Shown here piece by piece: positions 46,398-55,426 of a stretch of DNA of 64,000 bases. The position numbers and the translations under genes are program-made. The stretch comes from Leucobacter aridicollis. GTDB lineage: Bacteria > Actinomycetota > Actinomycetes > Actinomycetales > Microbacteriaceae. Under the pieces are notes generated by a model. That model saw only the letters and a program-made list of their open reading frames with translations. It was not told the origin of the DNA and searched no databases. Within the stretch, counting starts at the first letter, position 1. Every line of letters starts with the position of its first letter. Where the stretch lies: NCBI RefSeq assembly GCF_024399335.1, contig NZ_CP075339.1:1736001-1800000 (forward strand), written 5' to 3'.

Positions 46398-46670
46398 TTA
46401 CTTCTCGTTACCGAATGAGTCGTCGAGCTTCTGCTTGATCTCGTCAACCTTGTCGGCGTGCTGGCCTCCGGTGACCTTGTTCGCGAAGTCGGCGAGCGAG
46501 CCGAGCACCTTGTCACTCACTTCCTCTGCCTTGTCGCTCTGGAGCGCTTCCTTCACCTTGTCGGCGTTCTCACCAATGAACTCCTTGGCTTTGCCAGCGC
46601 CCTCGGTGACGAAGTCCTTTGCTTTTGCCGCTGCGTCGGCTGCCTGCTTGCCCAAATCTTCATTCGCCAT
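46398..46670 (-). CDS. MT0933-like antitoxin family protein
   Basis: A 90-residue, Lys/Ala/Asp-rich helical protein starting MANEDLGKQAADAAAKAKDF at ATG 46670. The C-terminal part (ANKVTGGQHADKVDEIKQKL) matches a family labelled antitoxin after Mycobacterium tuberculosis MT0933/Rv0909. No toxin gene is next to it, and many members of this family are single genes, so a stress or nucleoid role is equally possible. Confidence 0.65.
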   Translation of the reverse strand: MANEDLGKQAADAAAKAKDFVTEGAGKAKEFIGENADKVKEALQSDKAEEVSDKVLGSLADFANKVTGGQHADKVDEIKQKLDDSFGNEK

Positions 46671-46923
46671 GAGTGAATAGTCCTTCCCAAATGAGGCGTC
46701 GAGCACCCCGACGCGTTGATTGCATTATGCACTGCGACATTGCCCTTCAACAAGGATCAATATGTGACCGCCGAGTGAAGAGTTTGTGCGACCGCCGATC
46801 GTATGCGGATGCGGATCCGTGGTCGCGCCCGGAACGAGGCGCTCTGATAGCGTTAAGGCGCTCGATCGCGCCGCCTGTGGCGCCGGAGCCACGACCGCCC
46901 CCTGGGGCGAAAGGGGCAGGACA

Positions 46924-48276
46924 GTGCATCAGACGGCCGACCAGCGAGAGCTCGAAACCCGCATCATTAGGCTCCTCGCTGAGGAAGACTTGAAACAGCT
47001 CGGCCACGAGCTTGAAGGTGTGTCTTCAGACGACGCTGTGCTGATCCTCGAACGCCTTGGCGCAAAGCAGCGCGCCGTGGTGTTCAGGCTGCTCCACAAG
47101 GACGAGGCACTCGATGTGTTCGAAGCGCTCGACCCGAGCGTCCAAAGCGATCTCATGCGAGGTCTACGTGATGCCGAGGTCGCTGAGATTTTCGAGGGAC
47201 TTGACCCAGACGACCGTGTCTGGCTTCTCGACGAGCTTCCTGCAACACTCGCCCCCAAACTTCTCCACGGACTGTCGGAGCGTGAGCGGCGCCTGACCTC
47301 CGTCGTCCTCGGTTACCCGCAAGACTCGGTCGGGCGGCGCATGACTCCCGAGTACGTCACGACACGCATGGACTACACAGTCGACGAGACGCTCACGCGC
47401 CTCCGAGACCGGATAGCCGACGCTGAGACAATCTATTTGCTGCCAGTCCTCGATGACGCAAGGCACATCGCCGGGGTCGTCAGCTTGCGCGATCTCATCG
47501 CAGCTAGGCCCGATGAGATCATCGCTTCGATCATGAGTGAGGCGCAGAGCATCGAAGCGACCGAAGACGCCGAGCGGGCTGCTCGAAAGCTCACCGAGGC
47601 GGGCTTCGTTGCGCTCCCTGTCGTAGATCGCGAGCGACGCCTCGTCGGCCTTTTGACTTTCGATGATGCAATGCGAATCATCGAGCACGAGGAAAGTGAG
47701 GACGCTGCGCGACAGGGTGGCGTTGAACCACTTCGGCGTCCGTACTTCACCACGCCGATCATGCAACTCGTGCGGTCGCGCGTGGTCTGGCTACTAGTGC
47801 TCGCCGTTGGGGCGACACTCACCGTCCAGGTGCTCGACGTGTTCGAAGACACACTCGCCGAGGTGACAGTGCTCGCGCTGTTCGTTCCACTCCTCATCGG
47901 CACCGGCGGAAACACTGGAAACCAGGCGGCGACGACAGTGACCCGCGCACTCGCGCTTGGCGACGTGCGAGCGCGGGACCTCGCGAAGGTGCTCGGGCGC
48001 GAGGCTCGCGTTGGCCTCATGCTCGGCCTGCTTCTCGGTTCGCTTGGGTTCGTCCTTGCGGGGCTCGTCTACAGCTGGCAGATCGGTGCGGTTATCGGAC
48101 TCACACTCATCGCGATTTGCACTGTCGCAGCGACAATTGGCGGGATCATGCCGCTCATAGCTCGGTGGGTGAAGGTTGACCCAGCAGTCTTCTCGAACCC
48201 GTTTATCTCGACATTCGTTGATGCGAGCGGACTCATCATCTACTTCCTCATCGCGCGGGCTATTCTCGGGCTCTAG
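46924..48276 (+). CDS. mgtE: Magnesium transporter MgtE
   Basis: MgtE is a Mg2+ channel gated by cytosolic magnesium. From GTG 46924 (GGGGCAGGACA upstream) it has 450 residues. An N-domain of helical repeats (residues 5-130) is followed by a CBS pair (about residues 130-255) and a C-terminal membrane part of five helices. The pore-lining family motif TGGNTGNQAATTVTRAL is intact. The stop overlaps the convergent TetR gene by four bases. The longer frame from 46786 is unlikely to be coding. Confidence 0.94.
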   Translation: MHQTADQRELETRIIRLLAEEDLKQLGHELEGVSSDDAVLILERLGAKQRAVVFRLLHKDEALDVFEALDPSVQSDLMRGLRDAEVAEIFEGLDPDDRVWLLDELPATLAPKLLHGLSERERRLTSVVLGYPQDSVGRRMTPEYVTTRMDYTVDETLTRLRDRIADAETIYLLPVLDDARHIAGVVSLRDLIAARPDEIIASIMSEAQSIEATEDAERAARKLTEAGFVALPVVDRERRLVGLLTFDDAMRIIEHEESEDAARQGGVEPLRRPYFTTPIMQLVRSRVVWLLVLAVGATLTVQVLDVFEDTLAEVTVLALFVPLLIGTGGNTGNQAATTVTRALALGDVRARDLAKVLGREARVGLMLGLLLGSLGFVLAGLVYSWQIGAVIGLTLIAICTVAATIGGIMPLIARWVKVDPAVFSNPFISTFVDASGLIIYFLIARAILGL

Positions 48277-48941
48277 CCGTCTCGAGGCCCTTTCGCGCTG
48301 GCAGCGTCAGCTGGAAGTGCAGCGATGGCGATGTCGCGAAACAGTGCTCGCACCGCTGCATGGCTCTGGGCAGGAGTCTCGGTTGCGTCGGTGCCTGCTT
48401 GGCTACTCCACCGGATCCACCCATTTCGCCAGATCGTGACGCCGATGTCTGCAACCAGTTCAATCGCCGCGGGATTCTCCCCCGGAAGCTGGAGCCCGAT
48501 CCTGTCTCGAAGCATGTCGGCGATCACGCGGTCCTGAGAGACTGCGTACGCCCTGATCGCAGGGTCGTTCGCGATCAGGAGCGCGACGCGGCGATGCTCC
48601 GCGAGATCAGGCTCCCCCTCCCCCACGAGCACGACGTCGCCGAGGGCATCGATAGCGGCAAGAGCATCGCCAAGGCTTGTGACTGTGAGCGGGTGTGTCG
48701 CCACCGCCGCGAGGTAGCGACTATGCCCGGAAAGCACGGCCTCCTCTTTGCAGCCGAAGTGTCGGAAGAAGCTGCGCCTTGAGATTTCTGCGGCAGCGCT
48801 GATCTGTGCAACAGTGACCGCACCCATCCCGTACCGCTCTGCGAGGTCGAGAGCTGCGAGGTGTACGCGGGTGCGAAGCTCACGCGCGCGGCGCTGCCGC
48901 ACACCCTCGTCCGGCTCTGGCTCGGGTTCGGCTGCGTGCAC
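48273..48941 (-). CDS. TetR family transcriptional regulator
   Basis: A TetR-type repressor of 222 residues from GTG 48941, which has GAGGAG five bases upstream. The HTH is AVTVAQISAAAEISRRSFFRHFGCKEEAVL near residues 40-70; the typical YFHF recognition is FFRHF here. The C-terminal ligand domain is unlike any named subgroup I can place. It is divergent from an MFS exporter, with a 23-base palindrome between, so it almost certainly controls that pump. Confidence 0.9.
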   Translation of the reverse strand: MHAAEPEPEPDEGVRQRRARELRTRVHLAALDLAERYGMGAVTVAQISAAAEISRRSFFRHFGCKEEAVLSGHSRYLAAVATHPLTVTSLGDALAAIDALGDVVLVGEGEPDLAEHRRVALLIANDPAIRAYAVSQDRVIADMLRDRIGLQLPGENPAAIELVADIGVTIWRNGWIRWSSQAGTDATETPAQSHAAVRALFRDIAIAALPADAASAKGPRDG

Positions 48942-49017
48942 ACTGGCTCCTCGAAATTCTTCATGTGTGGGCGTGTGAGCCCCGCAAAATCTATCGTGCA
49001 ACACACGGACTCGCAAA

Positions 49018-49040
49018 ATTGTGGCACTGTGTGCCACAAT
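49018..49040. promoter_or_regulatory. TetR operator of the MFS pump
   Basis: The site ATTGTGGCAC-TGT-GTGCCACAAT has perfect 10-base arms (49018-49027 and 49031-49040) and a 3-base centre. It lies 77 bases from the TetR start and 46 bases before the chosen MFS start. Length, symmetry and place fit a TetR dimer site. Confidence 0.85.
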
Positions 49041-49086
49041 CTACTGTCGGCCGAACGTCGCCGGCCAGAAAGCGATTCCCGCACAC

Positions 49087-50541
49087 GTGCCTCCTCAGAA
49101 CACCGCCAGCGTCCCGCTGCCGCCAACTCCGACCCCCGCCCGCACTGTCACCGCCGTCATTGCAATGCTTGCAGCCTCGGCCTTCGTTATGATCCTCAAT
49201 GAGACAGTGCTGAGCGTCGCACTGCCGCCCCTCATGACTGAATTCGGCGTCGGCGCGACGACAATCCAGTGGCTCACCACTGGGTTTCTCCTCACCATGG
49301 CCGTCGTCATTCCGACCACAGGCTACCTGCTCAGCAGGTTCACAATTCGGACGCTTTTCATCGTCGCGCTCACACTGTTTCTTCTCGGCACGAGCCTCGC
49401 CGCCATCGCGCCAAGCTTTGGCGTGATGCTTGCCGCTCGCGTCGTGCAGGCCGGCGGTACCGCAATCGTGATGCCACTACTTATGACGACGACGCTCACG
49501 CTCGTGCCGCCCCAGCACCGCGGGTCAGTCATGGGACTGAACTCAATTGTCATCTCAGTCGGCCCCGCCATTGGCCCCACACTGTCGGGAGTCGTTATCG
49601 AGGCGCTTGGATGGCGCTGGGTGTTCGGGCTCATGGTGCCGATCGCACTTGTCGCGCTGATCGTCGGGGCGATTCTCGTGCCACGGCTCGGTGGTGGCGG
49701 GCGCGCTCCACTCGACGCGCTATCAGTGCTCCTGTCGCTCCTGGGCTTTGGCGGCATCGTGACCGCTGTGTCGTCAGCGTCCGATCTCGCACACGGCTCC
49801 CTCGTGCCGCCAATGGCGCTCGCGGTCGGAGTCATTTCACTCGTCGTGTTCACGATCAGGCAAAAGCGTCTGCAATCTACAGGCAAGGGGCCGCTACTCG
49901 ATCTTCGTCCGTTCAAGGAGCGCAACTTTAGGCTCTCGGTGACGGTGCTGACAGTTTCATTCGGAGTGATGCTCGGTACCGTTGTTGTCCTGCCGATCTA
50001 TGCACAGTCGGGCCTCGGCCTCACCGTGCTCGCGACTGGTCTGATCATGCTTCCCGGCGGGATCACACAAGGCGTTCTCGCGCCTGTGGTTGGCAGACTC
50101 TACGACATGCTCGGGCCGAAGCCGCTCGTCATTCCGGGTGTGCTCATCATCTGTGGATCGCAATGGTGGCTGAGTACGATCGGGCCTGGCACAGCGACGA
50201 GCAAGCTTGTTGCGATGCATATGACGTTCTCGGCAGGCATGGCACTTGTGCAAACGCCGATGATGACCCACGCGATGAGTTCGCTCCCATTGCCGCTCTA
50301 TGGGCACGGAAGCGCGATCCTCAACACGCTGCAGCAGCTCGCTGGCGCGGCGGGAACCGCCGCGCTGATCGGCGCGCTCGCGATCGGAGCCTCGCTGTCA
50401 GACCAAGACGGCCCAGCCGCCCAGGTAGCTGGCGCCAAGATCGCGTTCGCGGTCGGCGGATCACTCGTGCTCATAGCTGTGATCTGTGCGCCGTTCGTCA
50501 CCCGGCACGCACGGCCGGCCGAAGCGTCGACTCTGAGCTAA
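49087..50541 (+). CDS. MFS transporter, DHA2 (14-helix) drug-efflux type
   Basis: A proton-driven exporter of 484 residues with about 14 membrane helices. Motif A (GYLLSRFTIR, in the loop after helix 2) and the motif C-like ISVGPAIGPTLSGVV are visible. Among the upstream frames I choose GTG 49087 because the earlier start at 49021 falls within the operator; no clear ribosome site supports either. Substrates cannot be read from sequence; such pumps export antiseptics or antibiotics. The divergent TetR gene and palindrome suggest inducible expression. Confidence 0.9.
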   Translation: MPPQNTASVPLPPTPTPARTVTAVIAMLAASAFVMILNETVLSVALPPLMTEFGVGATTIQWLTTGFLLTMAVVIPTTGYLLSRFTIRTLFIVALTLFLLGTSLAAIAPSFGVMLAARVVQAGGTAIVMPLLMTTTLTLVPPQHRGSVMGLNSIVISVGPAIGPTLSGVVIEALGWRWVFGLMVPIALVALIVGAILVPRLGGGGRAPLDALSVLLSLLGFGGIVTAVSSASDLAHGSLVPPMALAVGVISLVVFTIRQKRLQSTGKGPLLDLRPFKERNFRLSVTVLTVSFGVMLGTVVVLPIYAQSGLGLTVLATGLIMLPGGITQGVLAPVVGRLYDMLGPKPLVIPGVLIICGSQWWLSTIGPGTATSKLVAMHMTFSAGMALVQTPMMTHAMSSLPLPLYGHGSAILNTLQQLAGAAGTAALIGALAIGASLSDQDGPAAQVAGAKIAFAVGGSLVLIAVICAPFVTRHARPAEASTLS

Positions 50542-50546
50542 AGCCG

Positions 50547-51149
50547 CTAACTGAGGCCGTGAAAATCAAGCACGCCACGCACGGCGGCAGTGAAGCGATC
50601 CTTTGGGATCGTGGCGCCCTCGCGGCGCATGCCGTCGTGCGTGACACGCAGGATGCGTTCAGGTGAGACGAAGCTCTCACGCCCCTGCGAGTCCCATGCG
50701 CCGCTGCCGATGGAGATGAAGTCCCGGTGGTACTTCGAGCTGACGTAACAACCGAAGACCGTCGTGGCATCGATCCGGCCGATGATGAGCACAGGCCTAT
50801 CCTTGCCGCGGCCGTCATTCTCAACGTATGGAACCCATGTCCATACGATCTCGCCGGGATCAGGATCGCCGTCCATACTCGGCGAGTACTCAAGCCTCGC
50901 ACCGGCGAGTTCGCCAGGCGCAACATCGCGAGTCGCGCCCGGACCGAACTGGCCCGGACTTTCTGCGTACTCGCCGGCTGAGCCTTGCTTCTGCTGAGGC
51001 CTGTGTTGTGGTTGCTGCTTGGCCTCTTGCCGGGGCTGCTGCTGCGACTTTGGCTTCAGTGTCGCCTGTGGCCTCGTACCCTGTTTGTCCAGCCCGAGGA
51101 TGCGTCGGAGCGCAACTCCGATCTGGTACCAAATGTTGTCGCTCGCCAT
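50547..51149 (-). CDS. PemK/MazF-like domain protein with Gln-rich linker
   Basis: A 200-residue protein. Residues 1-20 form a hydrophobic-aromatic helix (IWYQIGVALRRILGL), residues 30-60 are Gln/Pro/Lys-rich, and from about residue 97 the sequence matches the PemK/MazF fold (PGEIVWTWVPYVE, then GKDRPVLIIGR with the conserved Arg). No antitoxin gene is adjacent, so it may not be a toxin; PemK-like proteins in actinobacteria are often found alone. It starts two bases after zapE ends. Confidence 0.8.
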   Translation of the reverse strand: MASDNIWYQIGVALRRILGLDKQGTRPQATLKPKSQQQPRQEAKQQPQHRPQQKQGSAGEYAESPGQFGPGATRDVAPGELAGARLEYSPSMDGDPDPGEIVWTWVPYVENDGRGKDRPVLIIGRIDATTVFGCYVSSKYHRDFISIGSGAWDSQGRESFVSPERILRVTHDGMRREGATIPKDRFTAAVRGVLDFHGLS

Positions 51150-51151
51150 GG

Positions 51152-52216
51152 CTAGTCGAGTTCGTGGGAGGTAAGGGCGTTGAGGCGGGACTGGCAGCGC
51201 TGGTACTTCTTCCGGTAGCCGCCATCAATCATGCCGCCGCCGAAGATCTCGGTGAGTGGCAGCCCGGTTGCACGGATAGGAATCTGTGCATCGTAGACGC
51301 GGTCGATGAACGCGACGAACCTGAGCGCCGCGGACTGATCGGTGAGCTCGTGGACTCCACGAAGCCCAATGGTCTGAACGCCCTCAATGAGGCCAATGTA
51401 GCTCGACGGGTGGACAGTCGCGAGGTGAGCGATGAGCTCGTCAAACCCGTCGTCGGTCATGCGGACGCCAGAGGCTGCGACGTCAGCGAGAGCAAACTTG
51501 TACGCCTCGTCGGTGAGGGCGACCGCTGCCCCCTCGAGGTCGCGCTGGCGGTAGTCCACGCCGTCGATCCTGATCGTCGTGAAGCGATCGGACATCGCCT
51601 GAATCTCGCGCATGAAGTCAGCAGCTGCGAAGCGCCCTTCGCCGAGCGCGTTTGGCGGCGTATTGGAGGTCGCGATGAACTTCGAACCGGTCTTCGTCAG
51701 GTCGCCGATGAGGCGGGTCATCAGCATGGTGTCGCCCGGGTCGTCAAGCTCGAACTCATCAATGCAGATCAGCTGGGCGCCCTGCAGCACACTGACCGCG
51801 CCGGCGTAGCCCAGCGCGCCGACAAGCGCGGTGTACTCGATGAACGTGCCGAAATACTTTCGGCCCTGTTGCGCGTGCCAGCTCGCCGCGAGCAAGTGGG
51901 TCTTGCCGACACCGAAGCCGCCATCAAGGTATACGCCGGGCTTTGCTGCCGCCGTTGGCGCGGGTTCAGTTCTCTTTTTCCCGAATCCAAAGAAGCCGCC
52001 CTTTGCGGAGGCGCCACTTCCACGCGGAGAAACGAATGCACGCAACAGGTCGCGTGCCTCTGCCTGAGACGCATAATTCTCATCGGGCACGTACGAGTCG
52101 AAACTCGCGGTCGCAAACTGCGGAGGGGGCGTAAGTGTGGCGACAAGTTCAGTCCCCGAGATCCGTGGGTTCCGGTCAACGAGGCTTGCGAAACTGTGCG
52201 AGTGCGTAGCAGACAT
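51152..52216 (-). CDS. zapE: Cell division protein ZapE (AFG1-like ATPase)
   Basis: A P-loop ATPase of the ZapE/AFG1 family. From ATG 52216 it has 354 residues. Walker A is GGFGVGKTHLL, Walker B ICIDEFELDDPGDTML, and the family's ATSNTPPNALGEGRF block is clear. In E. coli ZapE acts at the Z-ring in fast or anaerobic growth; the role in actinobacteria is unknown. It lies ten bases after the hydrolase gene and two bases before the PemK-like gene. The longer frame upstream is spurious. Confidence 0.92.
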   Translation of the reverse strand: MSATHSHSFASLVDRNPRISGTELVATLTPPPQFATASFDSYVPDENYASQAEARDLLRAFVSPRGSGASAKGGFFGFGKKRTEPAPTAAAKPGVYLDGGFGVGKTHLLAASWHAQQGRKYFGTFIEYTALVGALGYAGAVSVLQGAQLICIDEFELDDPGDTMLMTRLIGDLTKTGSKFIATSNTPPNALGEGRFAAADFMREIQAMSDRFTTIRIDGVDYRQRDLEGAAVALTDEAYKFALADVAASGVRMTDDGFDELIAHLATVHPSSYIGLIEGVQTIGLRGVHELTDQSAALRFVAFIDRVYDAQIPIRATGLPLTEIFGGGMIDGGYRKKYQRCQSRLNALTSHELD

Positions 52217-52226
52217 CCGCAATAGT

Positions 52227-53438
52227 CTACTGCCCTCGCCACCCCGGTTTGGGTAGCCCAGCAACGAAGCGCAGAACGGTGCCCTCCCAGAGCTCGGGGT
52301 CGACGTTCCAGAGACGAACGTGACCAGCGCCGGGAATGCTGACGAGCTCCACAAGATCCGGGCGGGCGTCTGCGATTGCACGGGCACCGTGCCACGGCAC
52401 GAACCGATCGTCGGGGCTTGCGAGGATCAGCGTTGGGACGTCAAGCGACCTCGCGAGTTCCTCCGGAGCAAGCGCAGCGAAGTCGATCCCGTCTTCCTCA
52501 CCTGACGAAACAGTGCCGCGTGCGAGCAGCATCATGCCCGCTGTCGCGATCCAGCCAGGCAGCCCTGCCTCGCTTGCTTTGTCTCGGAGAATGCCTGCCC
52601 AGTCAGCGCCCGGAGACTCAAGCACGAGTCCGTCGATGACCGCGCGGTGCGAGCCGTTGGCAACTGAGACTAGCGACGCGGTTCCGCCCATCGACCATCC
52701 CATAAGCGTCACACGTTCGGCGCCGCGTGAGCGCGCCTCAGCAATTGCCGCGTCGACGTCGCGGCTCTCACTGAGCCCCATGCCGTATCGACCGTTAAGC
52801 CCTGCGGGCTGGCCCAGGTCGTTCCGGTAGGTCACGATGAGGCTCGTGATTCCCGCGCGTGCAAATGGCTCTATCCCTCTGAAGGCCTCGGCCGGGGACG
52901 CCCCGCGCCCGTGCACGTGCACTGCCCACCGCTTCTTCCGTGGGCGCCGCGGGTGCACAATCCACGCATCCATCGGCCCAAGCTCCGTGTCGTATCTGAT
53001 GGGTTCGACGCGGTATCCAAGTTCGGCCGGGTCGGTGTACCACCAGCCGACCATCCTGCCAGTGCACCCGGCGACAAGGGCTCCGTTGTCCACAGCAACC
53101 ACGGGCCGAAGCACGTCGGCGCCGTTTCGAGCAAGCACGGGGCCGAGCCGCGCGTGGCCTGTCGGTGCGGCGCCGATCCCCTCTCCAGGCACAGTTCCGG
53201 GCGCATCGAAAAGCAGCGAGTGCTGACCGCGGGCGCCAGCCCCCTCGCCACTGATCCACACTCGCGGCTCGTCGCCGGTCAGCACTGTGCGAACTGTGAC
53301 GGGGCGCTCAAGCCCGCGATCGACTAGTACCGAGCGCCTCCCGAGATAGGCTGCCAATCCAGCCGCCGTGCCGACGACGCCTCCGGCGAGTCCAACGGCG
53401 GCGGCTCCGGCAAGGGCAATTGACTGCGACGTCTTCAT
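52227..53438 (-). CDS. Alpha/beta hydrolase, secreted or membrane-anchored
   Basis: A serine hydrolase of 403 residues from ATG 53438. An N-terminal hydrophobic stretch (residues 6-30) is a signal peptide or membrane anchor. The catalytic Ser lies in the elbow GWSMGG, an Asp in LILASPDDRFVPWHG and a His near VSIPGAGHVRLW. The region in front of the oxyanion loop, AVHVHGRGASPAEAFRG, fits an esterase or peptidase. No substrate is known. It probably leads the three-gene unit with zapE and the PemK-like gene. Confidence 0.87.
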   Translation of the reverse strand: MKTSQSIALAGAAAVGLAGGVVGTAAGLAAYLGRRSVLVDRGLERPVTVRTVLTGDEPRVWISGEGAGARGQHSLLFDAPGTVPGEGIGAAPTGHARLGPVLARNGADVLRPVVAVDNGALVAGCTGRMVGWWYTDPAELGYRVEPIRYDTELGPMDAWIVHPRRPRKKRWAVHVHGRGASPAEAFRGIEPFARAGITSLIVTYRNDLGQPAGLNGRYGMGLSESRDVDAAIAEARSRGAERVTLMGWSMGGTASLVSVANGSHRAVIDGLVLESPGADWAGILRDKASEAGLPGWIATAGMMLLARGTVSSGEEDGIDFAALAPEELARSLDVPTLILASPDDRFVPWHGARAIADARPDLVELVSIPGAGHVRLWNVDPELWEGTVLRFVAGLPKPGWRGQ

Positions 53439-53525
53439 GTCGACTCCATCCCTGAGTGGGCGTGTATTTGGGCGGCCCCGGCGTGGCAGCCAGGCGGGGC
53501 CCACGGAGAACTCTAGTCTTCGGGT

Positions 53526-54146
53526 GTGTCAACACCCTCAACGGCAGCGCCAGCCGTCTTTGTGAACGCAGCGAGCGTGCTGCGTGGCGCAACGCTGCGT
53601 CAGGATCTTGTCGTGCGCGAGATACCACCGCCTGAACGCATCGCCCCGCATTCGGTCGCGTTCGCCGCAGGCGTGCGTGAAGGAGTTGGCCCAGACCCAG
53701 AATCAGTGCTCGACTCGCCCGCCGGAGCAGGCCGATTCGTGCTGATGCACGATCCGAGCTCGGCCGCGGAATGGGGCGGTGAATTTCGGATTGTCTGTTA
53801 CGCACAAGCTCCCCTCGAGCTTGAGATAGGCGTCGACCCGTTCATCTCAGACGTCGCGTGGTCGTGGCTCAGCGATGCGCTTGACTCCCGCTCGGCTCGA
53901 TACACTTATATTTCGGGCACCGCCACGAAAGTGCTCTCGAGTAGCTTCGGAGCGCTCGAGTCCCGTGGAGACGGCGCCCAGATCGAGTTGCGCGCCTCCT
54001 GGACCCTGCTCGGTGACGACTTCGCTTCGCACCTCGAAGCATGGTCTGAATTACTTTGCCTCCTCGCGGGGCTTCCGAACGAAGAAGGGGTCGCGTCGCT
54101 CACGCAGCACCGCGTTAGAGCGCAACGCTCGGCAAACAACATATGA
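53526..54146 (+). CDS. DUF3000 domain-containing protein
   Basis: A 206-residue protein of the DUF3000 family, found only in actinobacteria and almost always next to rnd. It begins at GTG 53526 and has the conserved blocks GGEFRIVCYAQAPLELEIG and DVAWSWLSDALDS. Its function is unknown; the link with rnd hints at RNA metabolism, but that is only context. The stop overlaps the rnd ATG (ATGA). Confidence 0.87.
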   Translation: MSTPSTAAPAVFVNAASVLRGATLRQDLVVREIPPPERIAPHSVAFAAGVREGVGPDPESVLDSPAGAGRFVLMHDPSSAAEWGGEFRIVCYAQAPLELEIGVDPFISDVAWSWLSDALDSRSARYTYISGTATKVLSSSFGALESRGDGAQIELRASWTLLGDDFASHLEAWSELLCLLAGLPNEEGVASLTQHRVRAQRSANNI

Positions 54147-55309
54147 CATCTGCAGCATGGTCAATGGTCACCGACGATGCGGAACTTCGGCGCGCGAGCG
54201 CCCTGATCGCTGAGGGGACCGGACCGTTTGGTGTCGATACCGAGCGCGCCTCGGGCTTCAAGTACAGCAATCGGGCATACCTCGTCCAAGTATTTCGGCG
54301 CGGCGCGGGGACTTTTCTCTTCGACCCTGTCGCCATCACCGACTTTGCCCCGCTCGCCGCGGCGTTAACTGGCGACGAGTGGGTGCTGCACGCCGCAGAT
54401 CAGGATCTCCCGAGCCTCGCGGAGATCGGCCTTGTGCCTGAGCGGCTGTTCGACACCGAACTCTCGTCCCGTCTCCTTGGGCTTCAGCGTGTTGGGCTCG
54501 GCGCGGTCACTCAGGAGCTATTGGGCATTGAGCTAGCGAAGGCACACTCCGCCGCCGACTGGTCGACGCGCCCGCTCCCCGAGCCGTGGCTCGAGTACGC
54601 GGCCCTCGACGTGGCGCTGCTCCCCGATCTTCGCGACGCCGTGCTCGCTCGGCTCGTGGACGCGGGGAAGGTCGAGTTCGCCGAACAAGAGTTCGAGGCA
54701 GTCCGCACGCGCCCGCCCAAGCCGAAGGCCGCGGAGCCCTGGCGCAAGCTGTCCGGCGGCAACCGCCTCCGCTCCCCGAGACAGCTCGCGATGGCGCGCG
54801 AGCTGTGGACTGCGCGCGATGACTTCGCGCGGAGCACAGACGTCGCACCCGGACGGCTGCTCCCCGACGCCTCGATCATTGCCGCAGTATCAGCGAATCC
54901 ACGCTCTGCTGGCGAGCTCGCCTCGCTCAAGACCTTCCGTGGCCGGGCGAGCCGCTCCGAGCTCGATCGGTGGTGGAAGGCGATCCTCCGCGGCAAGACG
55001 ACCGAGAACCTGCCAGGCCCGAAGACACGGGAGCCAGGGTCGATCCCGAGCCATCGCGGTTGGGCGCAGCGCCATCCGGAGGCCGCTGACCGCCTGACCG
55101 AGTTGCGGGCAGTGGTGACAGCGGAGGCGGAGCGGCAGCACATGCCGCCGGAGAACCTCATCTCCCCCGCTCTCGTGCGCGAGCTCGCCTGGCAGCCGCC
55201 CGCTGATCCATCGCCCGAGGGCGTCGCGAACCGCCTCGCTGACCTCGGCGCGCGTCCGTGGCAGCTTGCACTTGTGGCACCAATTCTCTCAACCGTTTTT
55301 GTAGACTAG
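54143..55309 (+). CDS. rnd: Ribonuclease D family exonuclease
   Basis: A DEDDy 3'-5' exoribonuclease of 388 residues that trims tRNA and other structured RNA. Catalytic residues are visible as Asp and Glu in FGVDTERASGFKYSNRAYL, Asp in HAADQDLPSL and the Tyr and Asp in WLEYAALDVALL. An HRDC-like helical region (about residues 210-300) follows. It is coupled to the DUF3000 gene by a 4-base overlap and precedes the fatty-acid fadAB pair. Confidence 0.93.
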   Translation: MTSAAWSMVTDDAELRRASALIAEGTGPFGVDTERASGFKYSNRAYLVQVFRRGAGTFLFDPVAITDFAPLAAALTGDEWVLHAADQDLPSLAEIGLVPERLFDTELSSRLLGLQRVGLGAVTQELLGIELAKAHSAADWSTRPLPEPWLEYAALDVALLPDLRDAVLARLVDAGKVEFAEQEFEAVRTRPPKPKAAEPWRKLSGGNRLRSPRQLAMARELWTARDDFARSTDVAPGRLLPDASIIAAVSANPRSAGELASLKTFRGRASRSELDRWWKAILRGKTTENLPGPKTREPGSIPSHRGWAQRHPEAADRLTELRAVVTAEAERQHMPPENLISPALVRELAWQPPADPSPEGVANRLADLGARPWQLALVAPILSTVFVD

Positions 55310-55426
55310 CGATAGTTTTTTGGCTCGAGTGTCGGCGACGCTCGGGCGATCCACGCACCAGGCCTGCAGCTTTCGGCGCACCTTCGTAGGATGAGAGCAT
55401 CCAACACACCACATGATGGAGGCGAA

